Below are positions 39,879 through 48,989 of a stretch of DNA of 64,000 bases, piece by piece. Source of the stretch: Mesorhizobium sp. M4B.F.Ca.ET.058.02.1.1 (GTDB taxonomy: Bacteria; Pseudomonadota; Alphaproteobacteria; Rhizobiales; Rhizobiaceae); the NCBI RefSeq assembly GCF_003952505.1, contig NZ_CP034450.1:4836001-4900000 (forward strand), read 5' to 3'. A program made the translations under genes and the position numbers. Each line of letters opens with the position of its first letter. The first letter of the stretch is position 1. Below the pieces are notes generated by a model. The model was not told where the DNA came from. It saw nothing but the letters and a program-made list of their open reading frames with translations, and did not search any database.

Positions 39879-41942
39879 CTACTCTAACAATCCGCTGTTC
39901 GATCCGTGCGGGAGTTTGACGGATCCTGCCGGGCGAATTGTAAAGTCGGAGGCGAGGTCTTGATAAGACAGCACGGCGAGATCGATCCCGTTTCGCGTCA
40001 GAAAGCCGCGGACGAAACGTCGGACATCCATTGACGTCAACAGAATAGGGCGGGTTTGACCCGGTTCTGTGTTCGAAAGGACCTGACGTATCTGTGATAG
40101 CATCGCTTCGCTTTGCCGATCCTCCAGTGCGAGATAGGGGCCTGCATCCGAATCTCGAACCGCGCCACGCATCACATCCTCGCTCTCGCGTTCGACGACC
40201 AGGGCGGACACGATGCCCTCGGTGTTGGCATAGCGGTGGCAGATCTGTCGCTTCAAACCAGAACGGACATATTCCGTCAGCAGGGCAACGTTTTGCTCAC
40301 GCTCGCTCCATTCGGCCAATGCCTCCAACACGAGACGGGTGTGGCGGATTGGGATACCTTCCTCCAGGAGGCGGCGCAGAACATCGGCAATCCGAGGAAT
40401 CGGCGTCGTGCGCAGCACCTCTTTCACAAGATCAGAATATTCCTGCTCCATTCGGCCCAGGAAATGTCGGGTCTCTTGGATGCCCACCAATCGCGGTGCG
40501 TAGCGGGTCAACGTTGCATGGACGCGCAAGGCGAGGAGTTCGCCGGGAGCCCAATGCTCCGTGCCGGCGCCCGTAAGGGCCTGTGCAGGGGTATGTTCGA
40601 CCGGGAGTCTGTCCGTTTTCGGCTCACGCCTAAGGGGGATACCGCTCGAGTCGACGTGCGCTACATCGGCTCGGAGCGTCATCTGGCTTGGATCTATCGC
40701 GTCCTGTTCGACTGGCACGCCCTCGACATCTATCCGGAATTGCGATGTAGGCAGCTGCTCGTCAACCAAGACAGGGATGCGGGGAACGATAATGCCCAGA
40801 TCGGCTGTGACCAGGAGCGAAACGCGCCCAATATGTTTTTGCAATTCGGCTTGATCGATCGCCTGCATAAGATTTGGCGCTAAAAAAAATGCGATCGGGA
40901 ATTCCTTCGCAGGCGCGGCTTGCTTAGGCTCCGCTGCAGTTCCATCTTTTGCATCGGCAGTGCCGGCGCCCAGCACATCAGCCTTGACAATGCTTACCGC
41001 AGCGAACACTGCGGCCAGCATCAGAAAGACGGGGAGGGGAAACCCAGGAACGAACCCCATCACGACCAGGACGCCGGCCGCCAGCCGCAAGGCTCGAGTA
41101 CTGGCCGTGAGCTGACTGACCATTTCGGTACCGAGGTTGATCCTCGCCGTCCCAGTCACACGGGTGACGATGGTCGCCGCAGTAATGGAGAGCAGAAGGG
41201 CCGGAATCTGCGATATCAATGCATCGCCTATCGTCAGCAGAGTATAGTGATGCAGCACCTCGCCGAAGGACATGCCCTTGGAGAGCAGACCGATCGAAAT
41301 TCCACCCAGCATGTTGATGCAGATAACCACCAGCCCGGCGATGGAATCGCCCTTCACAAATTTCATCGCGCCGTCCATCGCGCCATATAGTTGGCTTTCC
41401 TTCTCCAATTCGGCGCGCCGCCGGCGGGATTCGTTGGCATCGATGTGGCCGTTGCGTAGCTCTGCGTCGACCGCCATTTGCTTGCCCGGCAGAGCATCCA
41501 GCGTGAAACGCGCCGCCACTTCTGCCACCCGTTCGGCACCCTTCGCGAGGACCATGAATTGCACCATGGTGACGACCAGAAATATGACGAAACCCACCAC
41601 GATATTGCCTGAGATGACGAAATCGCCAAAGGTATGAATAATGCTGCCGGCCTCCCCCTCGGCCAGGATCAGTCGCGTCGTTGCGACCGTCAGCGCGAGA
41701 CGGAATACAGTGGAAATCAAAATAACGCCGGGCAAAGAGGAAAAATCAAGTGGAGTACTGACATACAGGGCAACCATCATCAGCAGTATGGCCAACCCCA
41801 TATTGAATCCTATCAGTGCGTCGACCACCACGACCGGGATAGGCATGACCATCATCGCGACAGCCAGAAGCAGCATCAACGCAACCATTAAATCCGGGCT
41901 GGCCGGCGCACGCTTGATGAAGTCACGCAGGACGTTGGCCAT
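39879..41942 (-). CDS. rhcV: T3SS export gate protein RhcV (SctV)
   Basis: 687 residues, normal for the FHIPEP family (FlhA/YscV). The N-terminal ~320 residues hold about eight membrane helices; the FHIPEP signature region is FRLALTVATTRLILAEG at about 84-100. The C-terminal ~350-residue cytoplasmic part forms the nonameric ring that receives effector-chaperone complexes from the ATPase (PRIPVLVDEQLP, GIPIRHTRLVLEALAEW). It sits in the inner membrane as part of the export gate. It lies downstream of rhcD, with a ~230-base gap, and before the TPR lipoprotein. Confidence 0.95.
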   Translation of the reverse strand: MANVLRDFIKRAPASPDLMVALMLLLAVAMMVMPIPVVVVDALIGFNMGLAILLMMVALYVSTPLDFSSLPGVILISTVFRLALTVATTRLILAEGEAGSIIHTFGDFVISGNIVVGFVIFLVVTMVQFMVLAKGAERVAEVAARFTLDALPGKQMAVDAELRNGHIDANESRRRRAELEKESQLYGAMDGAMKFVKGDSIAGLVVICINMLGGISIGLLSKGMSFGEVLHHYTLLTIGDALISQIPALLLSITAATIVTRVTGTARINLGTEMVSQLTASTRALRLAAGVLVVMGFVPGFPLPVFLMLAAVFAAVSIVKADVLGAGTADAKDGTAAEPKQAAPAKEFPIAFFLAPNLMQAIDQAELQKHIGRVSLLVTADLGIIVPRIPVLVDEQLPTSQFRIDVEGVPVEQDAIDPSQMTLRADVAHVDSSGIPLRREPKTDRLPVEHTPAQALTGAGTEHWAPGELLALRVHATLTRYAPRLVGIQETRHFLGRMEQEYSDLVKEVLRTTPIPRIADVLRRLLEEGIPIRHTRLVLEALAEWSEREQNVALLTEYVRSGLKRQICHRYANTEGIVSALVVERESEDVMRGAVRDSDAGPYLALEDRQSEAMLSQIRQVLSNTEPGQTRPILLTSMDVRRFVRGFLTRNGIDLAVLSYQDLASDFTIRPAGSVKLPHGSNSGLLE

Positions 41943-42174
41943 CGAGACACCTTTGCAATCGGTTGAGACTTACTCTGCTGTTACGCCCTGAAACGTAGCT
42001 TTCGAACTCCGAAGGCGCCTCGGCCTTGGCCAGCGCGTGACCCTGCATGAGAGCCACAAACAGGCGCGAAATGGCTGGGCAGCAAATGTTTCCAACGCAG
42101 CCAGCTTGTCAGCACCGAGCGCCACAGGATGTTTGGCTGGCCATAGAGTGCTGCTTGATGGGGCCTGCGAGCTT

Positions 42175-43065
42175 TCAATATGGGAGAGCAGCAATGCGGC
42201 CATTCCTGCTCAGCAGCACACGGCTGTCCTCAATACGATCGACTACCCATCCATCAGCTAAAATGGCCCCGACAAAATACTTCTCGCTGTCGATGACAAG
42301 ATACGGTTGGGCCCCATGCCACACAGCTTCGACCGCGATTGCGGATGGCGCCTTCTCCTCTTTGATGAGCACTCCGTTCACCAGTGTTAGAGTACCCTTG
42401 GTGCGACGATCGAACGATTGCTGAAGCTTCTGCCAGCTGATGACCGATTCAGACGTGACGGTGCCCTCGGCGGTCACAACACCCTTTGCGGAGCCAATCT
42501 TGACGTCGAGAAGACCCGCTCGATCGACTTCCTCCTGCAGCTCTTTGGCCGCTGCCCCCGTAAGTTCATTGTCAGCGCGGTGACTGATCGTTCTGGACGC
42601 GACTTCAGCCCGAAGTGAATTGGGGCTCGATCCACTTGCATTGCCAAGATAGGAGAACATGCCCGAAAGCGCGCCGATCCCGAGTGAGCTGATTATGACC
42701 ATGGCGAGCACACCGATCGGTAGGCGCGGTATGCCGGTCGAACCAGGCGGCTCTGCATCCTGCACGGACCAAGCAATGGACATCTCGCCTACGAGCAGGA
42801 CGGCAGGAAGGGGCACAACAACGGACTGGCCTGCGGCGATATTCCGGTTGCCCTCGATACTGAGTCCGGGTGCAAGCGCCTCGAGTTCGATCGACTTGCC
42901 AAGAAGAGTTACACGAAGATGATGCGGTGCCAGTCCTTGCTCGACAAAGACCAAATCGGCATCGAAGCCGCTGCCGATTAAACACGTTTGAAGATCCGTC
43001 TTGCCGGTCAGTCCGCAATAGAGCCCCGAAAGCACTTCGAAACGGAGGGAAACGGCGTCATCCAC
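42175..43065 (-). CDS. rhcD: T3SS inner-membrane ring protein RhcD (SctD, y4yQ-like)
   Basis: 296 residues. Residues 1-100 form an FHA-like cytoplasmic domain as in YscD/SctD (LRFEVLSGLYCGLTG, GSGFDADLVF). One membrane helix follows (GVLAMVIISSLGIGALSGMF, ~117-136), then a periplasmic domain with ring-building-like repeats. SctD forms the outer ring of the inner-membrane part of the injectisome and contacts SctJ and the secretin. Shorter than YscD (~419), as usual for rhizobial forms. Second last structural gene of the nopC operon. Confidence 0.8.
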   Translation of the reverse strand: MDDAVSLRFEVLSGLYCGLTGKTDLQTCLIGSGFDADLVFVEQGLAPHHLRVTLLGKSIELEALAPGLSIEGNRNIAAGQSVVVPLPAVLLVGEMSIAWSVQDAEPPGSTGIPRLPIGVLAMVIISSLGIGALSGMFSYLGNASGSSPNSLRAEVASRTISHRADNELTGAAAKELQEEVDRAGLLDVKIGSAKGVVTAEGTVTSESVISWQKLQQSFDRRTKGTLTLVNGVLIKEEKAPSAIAVEAVWHGAQPYLVIDSEKYFVGAILADGWVVDRIEDSRVLLSRNGRIAALPY

Positions 43066-43181
43066 AGAGCATCTCTCAAACAGGATAGAAGCCGCACGGC
43101 AATTGCCATGCGGCTCATTTCGGGACTACGTCGCGTCAATAAGGAGACGCGCTAGGGGCAGTCTAAAAGCCGCTTCCGACA

Positions 43182-43424
43182 TTACGAAACGCGTTCGTCG
43201 GCGGCCTTCTTGATGGTCTGGAGATTGGTCGTTAGAGTGCGCAACTGGACACTCCTTTTCGTCGCCTCCAAGCTAACATTGGTTAGTTCTTGCACTTGCG
43301 CCTGAAAAGCAGTAGCATCAGCTCCGCTTGTATTGCCGGGAGTGCCACTGTTAGTTTTATCGGTATTGCCGGCGCTACTGGTATTGGTATTGCCTGATTT
43401 CTTATTATTATCAACTGCAGCCAT
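43182..43424 (-). CDS. nopA: NopA-like T3SS pilus/needle subunit
   Basis: 80 residues; the start at 43,424 is chosen because AAGGA lies six bases before it, whereas the ATG at 43,430 touches that sequence. The N-terminus is Ser/Thr/Gly/Asn-rich and flexible; the C-terminal ~45 residues are helical (AFQAQVQELTNVSLEATK, LRTLTTNLQTIKKAADER), typical for a small secreted pilin. It occupies the position of nopA between nopC and y4yQ in NGR234. NopA builds the extracellular T3 pilus that carries effectors to plant cells. Confidence 0.75.
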   Translation of the reverse strand: MAAVDNNKKSGNTNTSSAGNTDKTNSGTPGNTSGADATAFQAQVQELTNVSLEATKRSVQLRTLTTNLQTIKKAADERVS

Positions 43425-43496
43425 GATCATTCCTTTTTCTGTTGGAGTTGTGCCGTCAATAACGGCCTGTATGACCTCACGCCGGATTTTCCCGCG

Positions 43497-43841
43497 TCAG
43501 GCATCTTCTGTGTCATCCAAAGCTTCATCGGCCTCAGCCATCGCATCGTTCGCGAATTGGAACGCGAACGATCGCAGGATACTTTGGAAGGCTTCACTTT
43601 GTGCTGCAGACTGTGAGTTGTCTTGAAGTTGATCATTTGAAACGGTCCGGTTATCCGCCCGATCGTTCCCGCCAGCTGGCTTGCCATCATTCCCACCAGC
43701 TGGCTTGCCATCATTGCCACCAGCCGGCTTGCCATCACCAGAATGCTCGGATTTCGAATCCCCATGGCCCTTTCGGATCAAGGAAGTCCCGAGGTTGCCA
43801 ACTCCACTCCCAATTGCTGCTATCATCAGGTACTCCGGCAT
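43497..43841 (-). CDS. nopC: NopC-like secreted protein with a tandem repeat
   Basis: 114 residues, beginning MPEYLMIAAIGSGVG. It sits where nopC is in NGR234 (before nopA). The middle holds three copies of the eight-residue unit GKPAGGND (24-base DNA repeats at 43,672-43,743). The C-terminal ~45 residues look helical (AFQSILRSFAFQFANDAMAEADEAL). NopC is a T3-secreted protein of rhizobia; it may act as an effector or pilus-associated factor. A tts box lies 54 bases upstream of the start. First gene of the nopC-nopA-rhcD-rhcV unit. Confidence 0.7.
   Translation of the reverse strand: MPEYLMIAAIGSGVGNLGTSLIRKGHGDSKSEHSGDGKPAGGNDGKPAGGNDGKPAGGNDRADNRTVSNDQLQDNSQSAAQSEAFQSILRSFAFQFANDAMAEADEALDDTEDA
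43672..43743. repeat. 24-base tandem repeat in nopC
   Basis: Three units encoding GKPAGGND, differing at a few third positions. A prime place for slippage and length variation between strains. Confidence 0.9.
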
Positions 43842-43894
43842 TTGCCATTGGCGGCGACGTGTTAAAGGTTAACCTCGATCAAGCTAAGGGCGGG

Positions 43895-43912
43895 AGCTTT
43901 CGAGAACCTGAC
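43895..43912 (-). promoter_or_regulatory. tts box before nopC
   Basis: GTCAGGTTCTCGAAAGCT on the minus strand, a near-exact match to the TtsI binding site consensus (GTCAG-TT-TCGAAAGCT). It lies 54-71 bases from the nopC start. TtsI is the rhizobial T3SS activator, itself induced by flavonoids through NodD. Confidence 0.85.
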
Positions 43913-44839
43913 GGCTTTTGACAAAAACCGGCCAGCGCAAAAACGTATGCTCTGCAGGATGTTGCTCTCGCATCGAACAGTCGACCACGATCTCGGCTGT
44001 TCGGCCAATCCCGCCGTCCACGCATGCCGCGACCGAATGGCAGCCGCAGCAGCTCGTTTGCATCCTCGATGCTGTGGTGTCGAACAGGAGACACGGTCCA
44101 CGTGCTGCATGACCGCAATGACCGTATTCTTGCTGGCTCCACGGGCGCACGCAACGAGCAGGAACTCGGTCTTTGCATCACCATTCTCTCGCCTGCACAT
44201 CACGGCCCGGCGCGGTGAGCTCATTGGCTTCGAGAAGGTCGGCGAGTACGAACATGGGATGGTCTGCCGGCTTTGGGAGGCCGGTGCGGATCCTCTTCTC
44301 ACCATATCGAAAGCTTGAAGCGGTCGGATTTTCTTGCCCTGTTCGTGAGAACTCCCATCGTCAGCTAATCGTCAGCCAAGCGGTCTATCTAGGCCGGCCG
44401 TGCCTGACCTTCGGATCCAAAGGTCCCGTCTCGACACTTTTTGTAACTATAGATCGAAATGGTTTCCCGCGCGATACGCAACGCACACGCTTCTCTGAAG
44501 CAAATGTGTGACTTTGTCGGTGGCGAACGAGAGGAGTGACGCCTCAATAAAATCGTCAGGCACGTGTCTAGGAAGGGGAGCTAGCCGAGTTGGTCTGATT
44601 TCATTCGCTGTTCCTGGAAATCGGCGGACTGAAGCGCTGATAATCTCAGGACATCGATGGCAACGTTGCGAAAGTCCTGTGAGCTCGGGCCAATCTTGGC
44701 CTGCTACTGAGAAGCACTTTGGCGGGAACATTACGCCGTCGCGGGTCTGGCTGACCGTGACGTTAACCGAAAGATGCCGCTGGTCTCGTCAGCCGCCAGC
44801 ACAATAGCAGCACATTCTCGCCTACTACGGAGACGCAAT
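43913..44839. other. Intergenic region between nopC and the plus-strand effector
   Basis: Contains the effector's tts box at 44,360 and a long leader. Frames near 43,920-44,320 on both strands match nothing recognised. Confidence 0.5.
44360..44377 (+). promoter_or_regulatory. tts box before the plus-strand effector gene
   Basis: GTCAGCTAATCGTCAGCC, plus strand, matches the tts box family (shares the GTCAGCT and CGTCAGC halves with the nopP and nopB boxes). It lies 463 bases before the effector start, so the leader would be unusually long. Confidence 0.75.
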
Positions 44840-47290
44840 ATGAAGGGCATTGGCCGACCACGGAAATCGCAGGCTGAAACTGGAGCCAGCCGCGCGGGGC
44901 GGGCGAGCAGTTCCCTTTCGCAATCAAGTCTTGCTGCGGGAGAAGGTGGACAGTCATTCGATTCCGTTGTGGAGCAGATGCGCTCTGGGGACGCCGATAG
45001 GAGGCCCTCCTCCCTTCCAGTTGCGCGCGGTCCAGGCGATGCCCGCGAAAGTCTGCCAGGCGCCTCGATTGGCGAAGATCAAATCCTGAACGCACCGCCA
45101 CGTGGAGCCGCTGCGCCACCACGCGGAACCGTAGCGCCACGTGGCGCAGCCGCAAGGCGGCGCGGTTCTCCCTCCATGTCTGAGGGCGAAGCCATGGCGC
45201 CGGTCGGTAGCCAACTATCAACCGCGCAGGTGGAAGGCACCAGCTCATCGTCAAATGAAGATATCAGTCCGACACAGCTCAGAATGAACAGTCTTGTTCA
45301 ACAACTGACTGATTGCGAGGCTGCGGCCAGGAAAACCGACGTCCCCGAGGAGGCGGTGGAGCTGATCAGTCGGGTCGTCGATGCAGCCTCAGCAATTCTG
45401 GAGTACCGCGCTAGCCTGCCTGCGGCTGAGGCGCAGACAATTATGCCAGACGACAAGGTGCGTAGATGTTGCCAGATCGTGTGCGACGCCGCGAATGAAG
45501 TAGACAAACTTGGCCTGTCGACGATCACGAAATTGGACAAAAAGACCAAGAAAGCGGCAGGTATGGTCGATAAACTCTACTCCTACTCCCAGGCGGACCG
45601 GCAGGAGCTGTTGATTTTAAATGTGGAGAACCACCATACGGCGGCAATTAAGTGGTGGGAAAAAAAGGCATGGCGCTCCGAACGGCAGCGATCCGCCTGC
45701 GCTGCCACCGCTAGCCTATCCAGTGGAACGCCCGTGATGCGGGAAGCCGAGCGGTGCGCACTGCGGCTGCGTGCCGGCTCGGTACTGAGTGTCAGGATCT
45801 GGCTGGTCCGTGAGCGGATCGGTCTTGCGCGGGCCAAGATTGAACTGCGGGCGAGCAGGTTCGAGCCAGATTTGAAGGAACTCCTCGTCGGTCGAAATGG
45901 AGTGGTGCAGCTGATGGCAAGCGCCGTTCAAGAAGCTCTTCGCGCCCTCTCTTTGGCGAAGGGCATAATGGATGATGGCAAAGCACTCAACGCTCATGAT
46001 TGCGCGGTTGTAGAAAAAATCATGGAGCGGCTTTCGGATTTTGGATTGGCGTTGCACGAGGTGCATACCAAGCTAAGCCATACCTACCCAGATGCCGGCC
46101 TCCCATTGAAACTGTTCGAACGGATCGTGGACGATGCATGGATCACTGCGCACGATGCCATGCACTTGTTGAACCTGCAGTCTCCGCCGTCAGCCATCAT
46201 GGCGCCACAGGCCCAGGCGGGCGCTGCGATGCCGGCCAGGGCAGGCGCTGCGATACCGGCTGACACTGCTGGTACGGCTGCAGTGTCAGAAGGCACTACA
46301 GCGCGAAGGAAAGGGAAGTCAAAGCATAAGTCGGCAGCTCGCGCCGGGACTTCTGCCGCCGGGCAGCCATCAACACCAGTCGCTGCGAACGCCGGCACAG
46401 TGCCAGCAGCCAAGGTTCTCGCGCGCTCGGATCAAGTTGCGAGTACACAGGTGAGAGCGCAAGAGGTGGCTGCGAGTTCGTCGGGGGCAGGCTCGACAAT
46501 CGGGGGCGCCGCGTTGTCAATGGAGGTATTGACGGAGCGGCTCAAACGATTGGACGAACTTTTGCAGTTCGATCTGGCCGGTCAGCAAAGCGTCGTCTCC
46601 CAAGTGCGCCAGATGAAGCCTGAGGAGGCCGGTAAGGTCGTGGACGATGTGGCCCAGTACCTGCGAGCCCAGGCCATTGAGATGCAAACCTGTCTCGCCG
46701 GGTTGCAGGGGCGTAATGTACGCCTGCTACTCACCTCCACCCAGCTACCCAAAGTGCACGAACGCACAGACCAGCTCAAAGGGTTGCTGAACATGGTGCT
46801 GGGACAGGCCAACGCATTGAATGAAGGAAAAGCCGGCATTACGACTGATTGCATGAAGACCTACGCATTTCCGGCGCAAAAATACCTGGAACATTTGTGC
46901 AATGCCGACGAATTGATGCCGCCGGAGGCACCGGTCGCGCTGCGTGGCGAGCCAGGAAAGCTGTTTGAGATGAAGCTGCAGCCCAAGATGCTGGTCAATG
47001 GTGCGATGCCGAGCCCGATGTGGGTGCACATCCACACGAGTCGCCCCGTCATGGCCAGAAACTTGGAAGGGCTGGCTGATTCCGAATTCACCGCTTGCCA
47101 CGTTAAATCCAACGAACAGCGCGGCTACAATCGAGAGCGAGAGGAAGCCGATGCTAGGTCCGGTCGCGAGAAGGTCATAATTCATCGCGGCAAACTCACC
47201 CCCGCTTTCTGTAAGTCCTTGTTGACCTCGGGGCTTGGCCGCCAACCACGCCATTCGCGTGCCGAGCTCCCGTCGGCGCAGGCTGCATGA
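44840..47290 (+). CDS. Candidate type III effector, large helical protein (possibly RipH/XopP-like)
   Basis: 816 residues from the ATG at 44,840 (the frame opens at 44,774). A Ser/Ala/Gly-rich, disordered N-terminus (SSSLSQSSLAAGEGG) fits a T3 secretion signal; Arg/Pro-rich repeats (PPRGAAAPPRGTVAPRGAA) follow at ~85-112. The middle is helical, then an Ala/Pro-rich linker (~455-545), then a second helical domain. The C-terminus (WVHIHTSRPVMARNLEGL, FTACHVKSNEQR, VIIHRGKLTP) recalls HLK/XopP effectors of Ralstonia and Xanthomonas, but I cannot verify this. Expression is expected from TtsI through the box at 44,360. No enzyme motif seen. Confidence 0.7.
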   Translation: MKGIGRPRKSQAETGASRAGRASSSLSQSSLAAGEGGQSFDSVVEQMRSGDADRRPSSLPVARGPGDARESLPGASIGEDQILNAPPRGAAAPPRGTVAPRGAAARRRGSPSMSEGEAMAPVGSQLSTAQVEGTSSSSNEDISPTQLRMNSLVQQLTDCEAAARKTDVPEEAVELISRVVDAASAILEYRASLPAAEAQTIMPDDKVRRCCQIVCDAANEVDKLGLSTITKLDKKTKKAAGMVDKLYSYSQADRQELLILNVENHHTAAIKWWEKKAWRSERQRSACAATASLSSGTPVMREAERCALRLRAGSVLSVRIWLVRERIGLARAKIELRASRFEPDLKELLVGRNGVVQLMASAVQEALRALSLAKGIMDDGKALNAHDCAVVEKIMERLSDFGLALHEVHTKLSHTYPDAGLPLKLFERIVDDAWITAHDAMHLLNLQSPPSAIMAPQAQAGAAMPARAGAAIPADTAGTAAVSEGTTARRKGKSKHKSAARAGTSAAGQPSTPVAANAGTVPAAKVLARSDQVASTQVRAQEVAASSSGAGSTIGGAALSMEVLTERLKRLDELLQFDLAGQQSVVSQVRQMKPEEAGKVVDDVAQYLRAQAIEMQTCLAGLQGRNVRLLLTSTQLPKVHERTDQLKGLLNMVLGQANALNEGKAGITTDCMKTYAFPAQKYLEHLCNADELMPPEAPVALRGEPGKLFEMKLQPKMLVNGAMPSPMWVHIHTSRPVMARNLEGLADSEFTACHVKSNEQRGYNREREEADARSGREKVIIHRGKLTPAFCKSLLTSGLGRQPRHSRAELPSAQAA

Positions 47291-47832
47291 CAGGGCACGT
47301 ACTTTGGGGTCTAGGGCAGAATGCGGCCGGCCACGCTGTGAGTCAGCGAGCATTTCTCCTGGCCAAACCGCGAATGCCGCTGCGCGAGTTGCGGTCCGGC
47401 GATTGGAGTCGATCGGCTACCGTCAGGGCCGATTTGCGATGTCGCGTTACCTGCTGTTGACGTGGCGGCGTATCTTGCCTCCCATCCAACTTATCGCCGA
47501 GATCGCGCCGCCAAGATCGAGGCGGAAGGTCTTCCTGCGAGCGCGGAGCAGGCATAGCCGATCCGATCGGGATCGGCGCATCGCAACGACCCAACGGTGT
47601 GGTGGAGAAAATTGGATTCGGGAGAGCTCGTATCCAAGAGGCGGAGTTCCGGCCCGAATACAATCCGCTCGCAAGCACCCACGATGCGCATCCGCAGTTT
47701 ATTGTCTGGGAGATGGGCTGGATCGCTCGGCGGCGCTGGCGCTAAGGCGGGGCTGTCGCCGGACAATTAGCATTCACTGCCAACAGCCTTGCAACCGTCA
47801 CCAGTTGCAAGGCTCGGCGGCGGGTCGACAAA
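47291..47832. other. Intergenic stretch without a supported gene
   Basis: About 540 bases between the convergent effector and nopP genes. A short fragment VDVAAYLASHPTYRRDRAAKI (plus, ~47,450) looks protein-like but is isolated. Confidence 0.4.
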
Positions 47833-48633
47833 TCACATGAAATCGTCGTCAGACCCGCTATCGCTGCTGTCGCTGTCCTCGGTTTTGTGGAGATAGAGTG
47901 GAGGTTTGCCTGCACGCTGCCACTCACCGGCACTGTTCTTCGTCCATTTGTCGGGATGCTGCGTAGGGTCAAGCACCAGGTCGCCATGATCCACTTCAAC
48001 AAACCCCATCGTCTGCGCGCGCGCTTGTGCTTCCGGATTAGCCGCACGCCAATTCAGCAACGGTCGGTCGCCGTCTATCCGAAGTTGATGCTCCAGCAGA
48101 ATATCGCCCGCATTTTCGACGAGCGGATGGGCGACTTGAAGATCCACTATGGAAGTGACCTCAGTTCGACCAGGAAATTGTTCCCGCCAACTTTCCGATT
48201 CGAACTCGTTCATGCTGAATCCGCCTTCCATTCTCAGCAGTCCGGCACTCCGGTCTCCCAATTGGTAACTGAAATATCGCGCGTGCTCCGTATCTCGACG
48301 GATGCCATATTGCTGAGCAACGTCCGCGGTGCGCCTGGCTCGTGACGATACGAACTCCGAATACTCTTGAGGATTGTCGGCGATGTGCGTGATTTCATCA
48401 CCATGAAATTGCCTCACCTGTCTCCTGAAGGAAGTCCTGTTGATCTCCACCACAGGAGGTCGGGAATTGAGGGAGTATGCTTGGGGAGCCGCCGATGATG
48501 AGGCGCCGCTACCTTCCGATCCGGATAAGTGCATTCGGGCAAATGTGTCCGCGAACCCTTCGCTTCCTGCATCCGATTGCTCGCCGGCATTATGCGCGCG
48601 GTAACTATCGGATGAGCCAATTCGACCATACAT
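47833..48633 (-). CDS. nopP: NopP-family type III effector
   Basis: 266 residues. The start ATG at 48,633 (MYGRIGSSDSY) is preceded by AGGAG at good distance; a TTG at 48,660 would extend it without support. A Ser/Gly-rich N-terminus carries the secretion signal; the body is soluble and without known enzyme motifs; the C-terminus ends in an acidic Asp/Ser repeat (EDSDSSDSGSDDDF). The start and the LDPTQHPDKWTKN segment match my memory of NopP of NGR234 and Bradyrhizobium. NopP is phosphorylated by plant kinases and can control host range. A tts box lies 68-85 bases before the start. Inserted between the two halves of the T3SS cluster. Confidence 0.8.
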   Translation of the reverse strand: MYGRIGSSDSYRAHNAGEQSDAGSEGFADTFARMHLSGSEGSGASSSAAPQAYSLNSRPPVVEINRTSFRRQVRQFHGDEITHIADNPQEYSEFVSSRARRTADVAQQYGIRRDTEHARYFSYQLGDRSAGLLRMEGGFSMNEFESESWREQFPGRTEVTSIVDLQVAHPLVENAGDILLEHQLRIDGDRPLLNWRAANPEAQARAQTMGFVEVDHGDLVLDPTQHPDKWTKNSAGEWQRAGKPPLYLHKTEDSDSSDSGSDDDFM

Positions 48634-48700
48634 GACGATTCGTACTCCTATGTTTCGCAACCGAGCTCAAGTTAGCACGGCTGTTCAACATAGGGCGCTT

Positions 48701-48718
48701 AGTTGACGACTAGCTGAC
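48701..48718 (-). promoter_or_regulatory. tts box before nopP
   Basis: GTCAGCTAGTCGTCAACT on the minus strand, same family as the other four boxes, 68 bases upstream of the nopP ATG. Confidence 0.8.
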
Positions 48719-48989
48719 GAGGGCATTCCAACGGCTGCACCAATCAAATCCGCACTGCCGGCCTCAAAACCTCGGACTGCGCCACGCACCGGCCAGCAGA
48801 GGCTGAAAGGTCATGCCCGGAGGACTTGCCGTAGTTGCTGGGTGGCAGATCCGAGGGGAGTGATTGCCCCAGGCCCGCGGTTGCGCGGTTGGCCTGACAG
48901 AGACACTGGGGCACGGATGGCCAGCCGACATTTGCCACTAGCATGGAACCAGGTCAGTTTTGAACTGGGCAGTCGTGGACTTCCAATGA
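48719..48989. other. Intergenic region between nopP promoter and rhcU 3' end
   Basis: No gene supported. It marks the junction where the nopP gene and the ancestral rhcU-nopC neighbourhood were separated. Confidence 0.5.

Noticed and set aside
41970..42203. 77-codon minus-strand frame between rhcD and rhcV
   Set aside because: Overlaps the rhcD end in another frame, has no recognisable domain and no clear ribosome-binding site.
43672..43743. Possible CRISPR-like repeats
   Set aside because: The units are contiguous without spacers and encode an in-frame peptide repeat.
43862..44305. 147-codon minus-strand frame upstream of nopC
   Set aside because: It crosses the nopC tts box and resembles no protein known to me.
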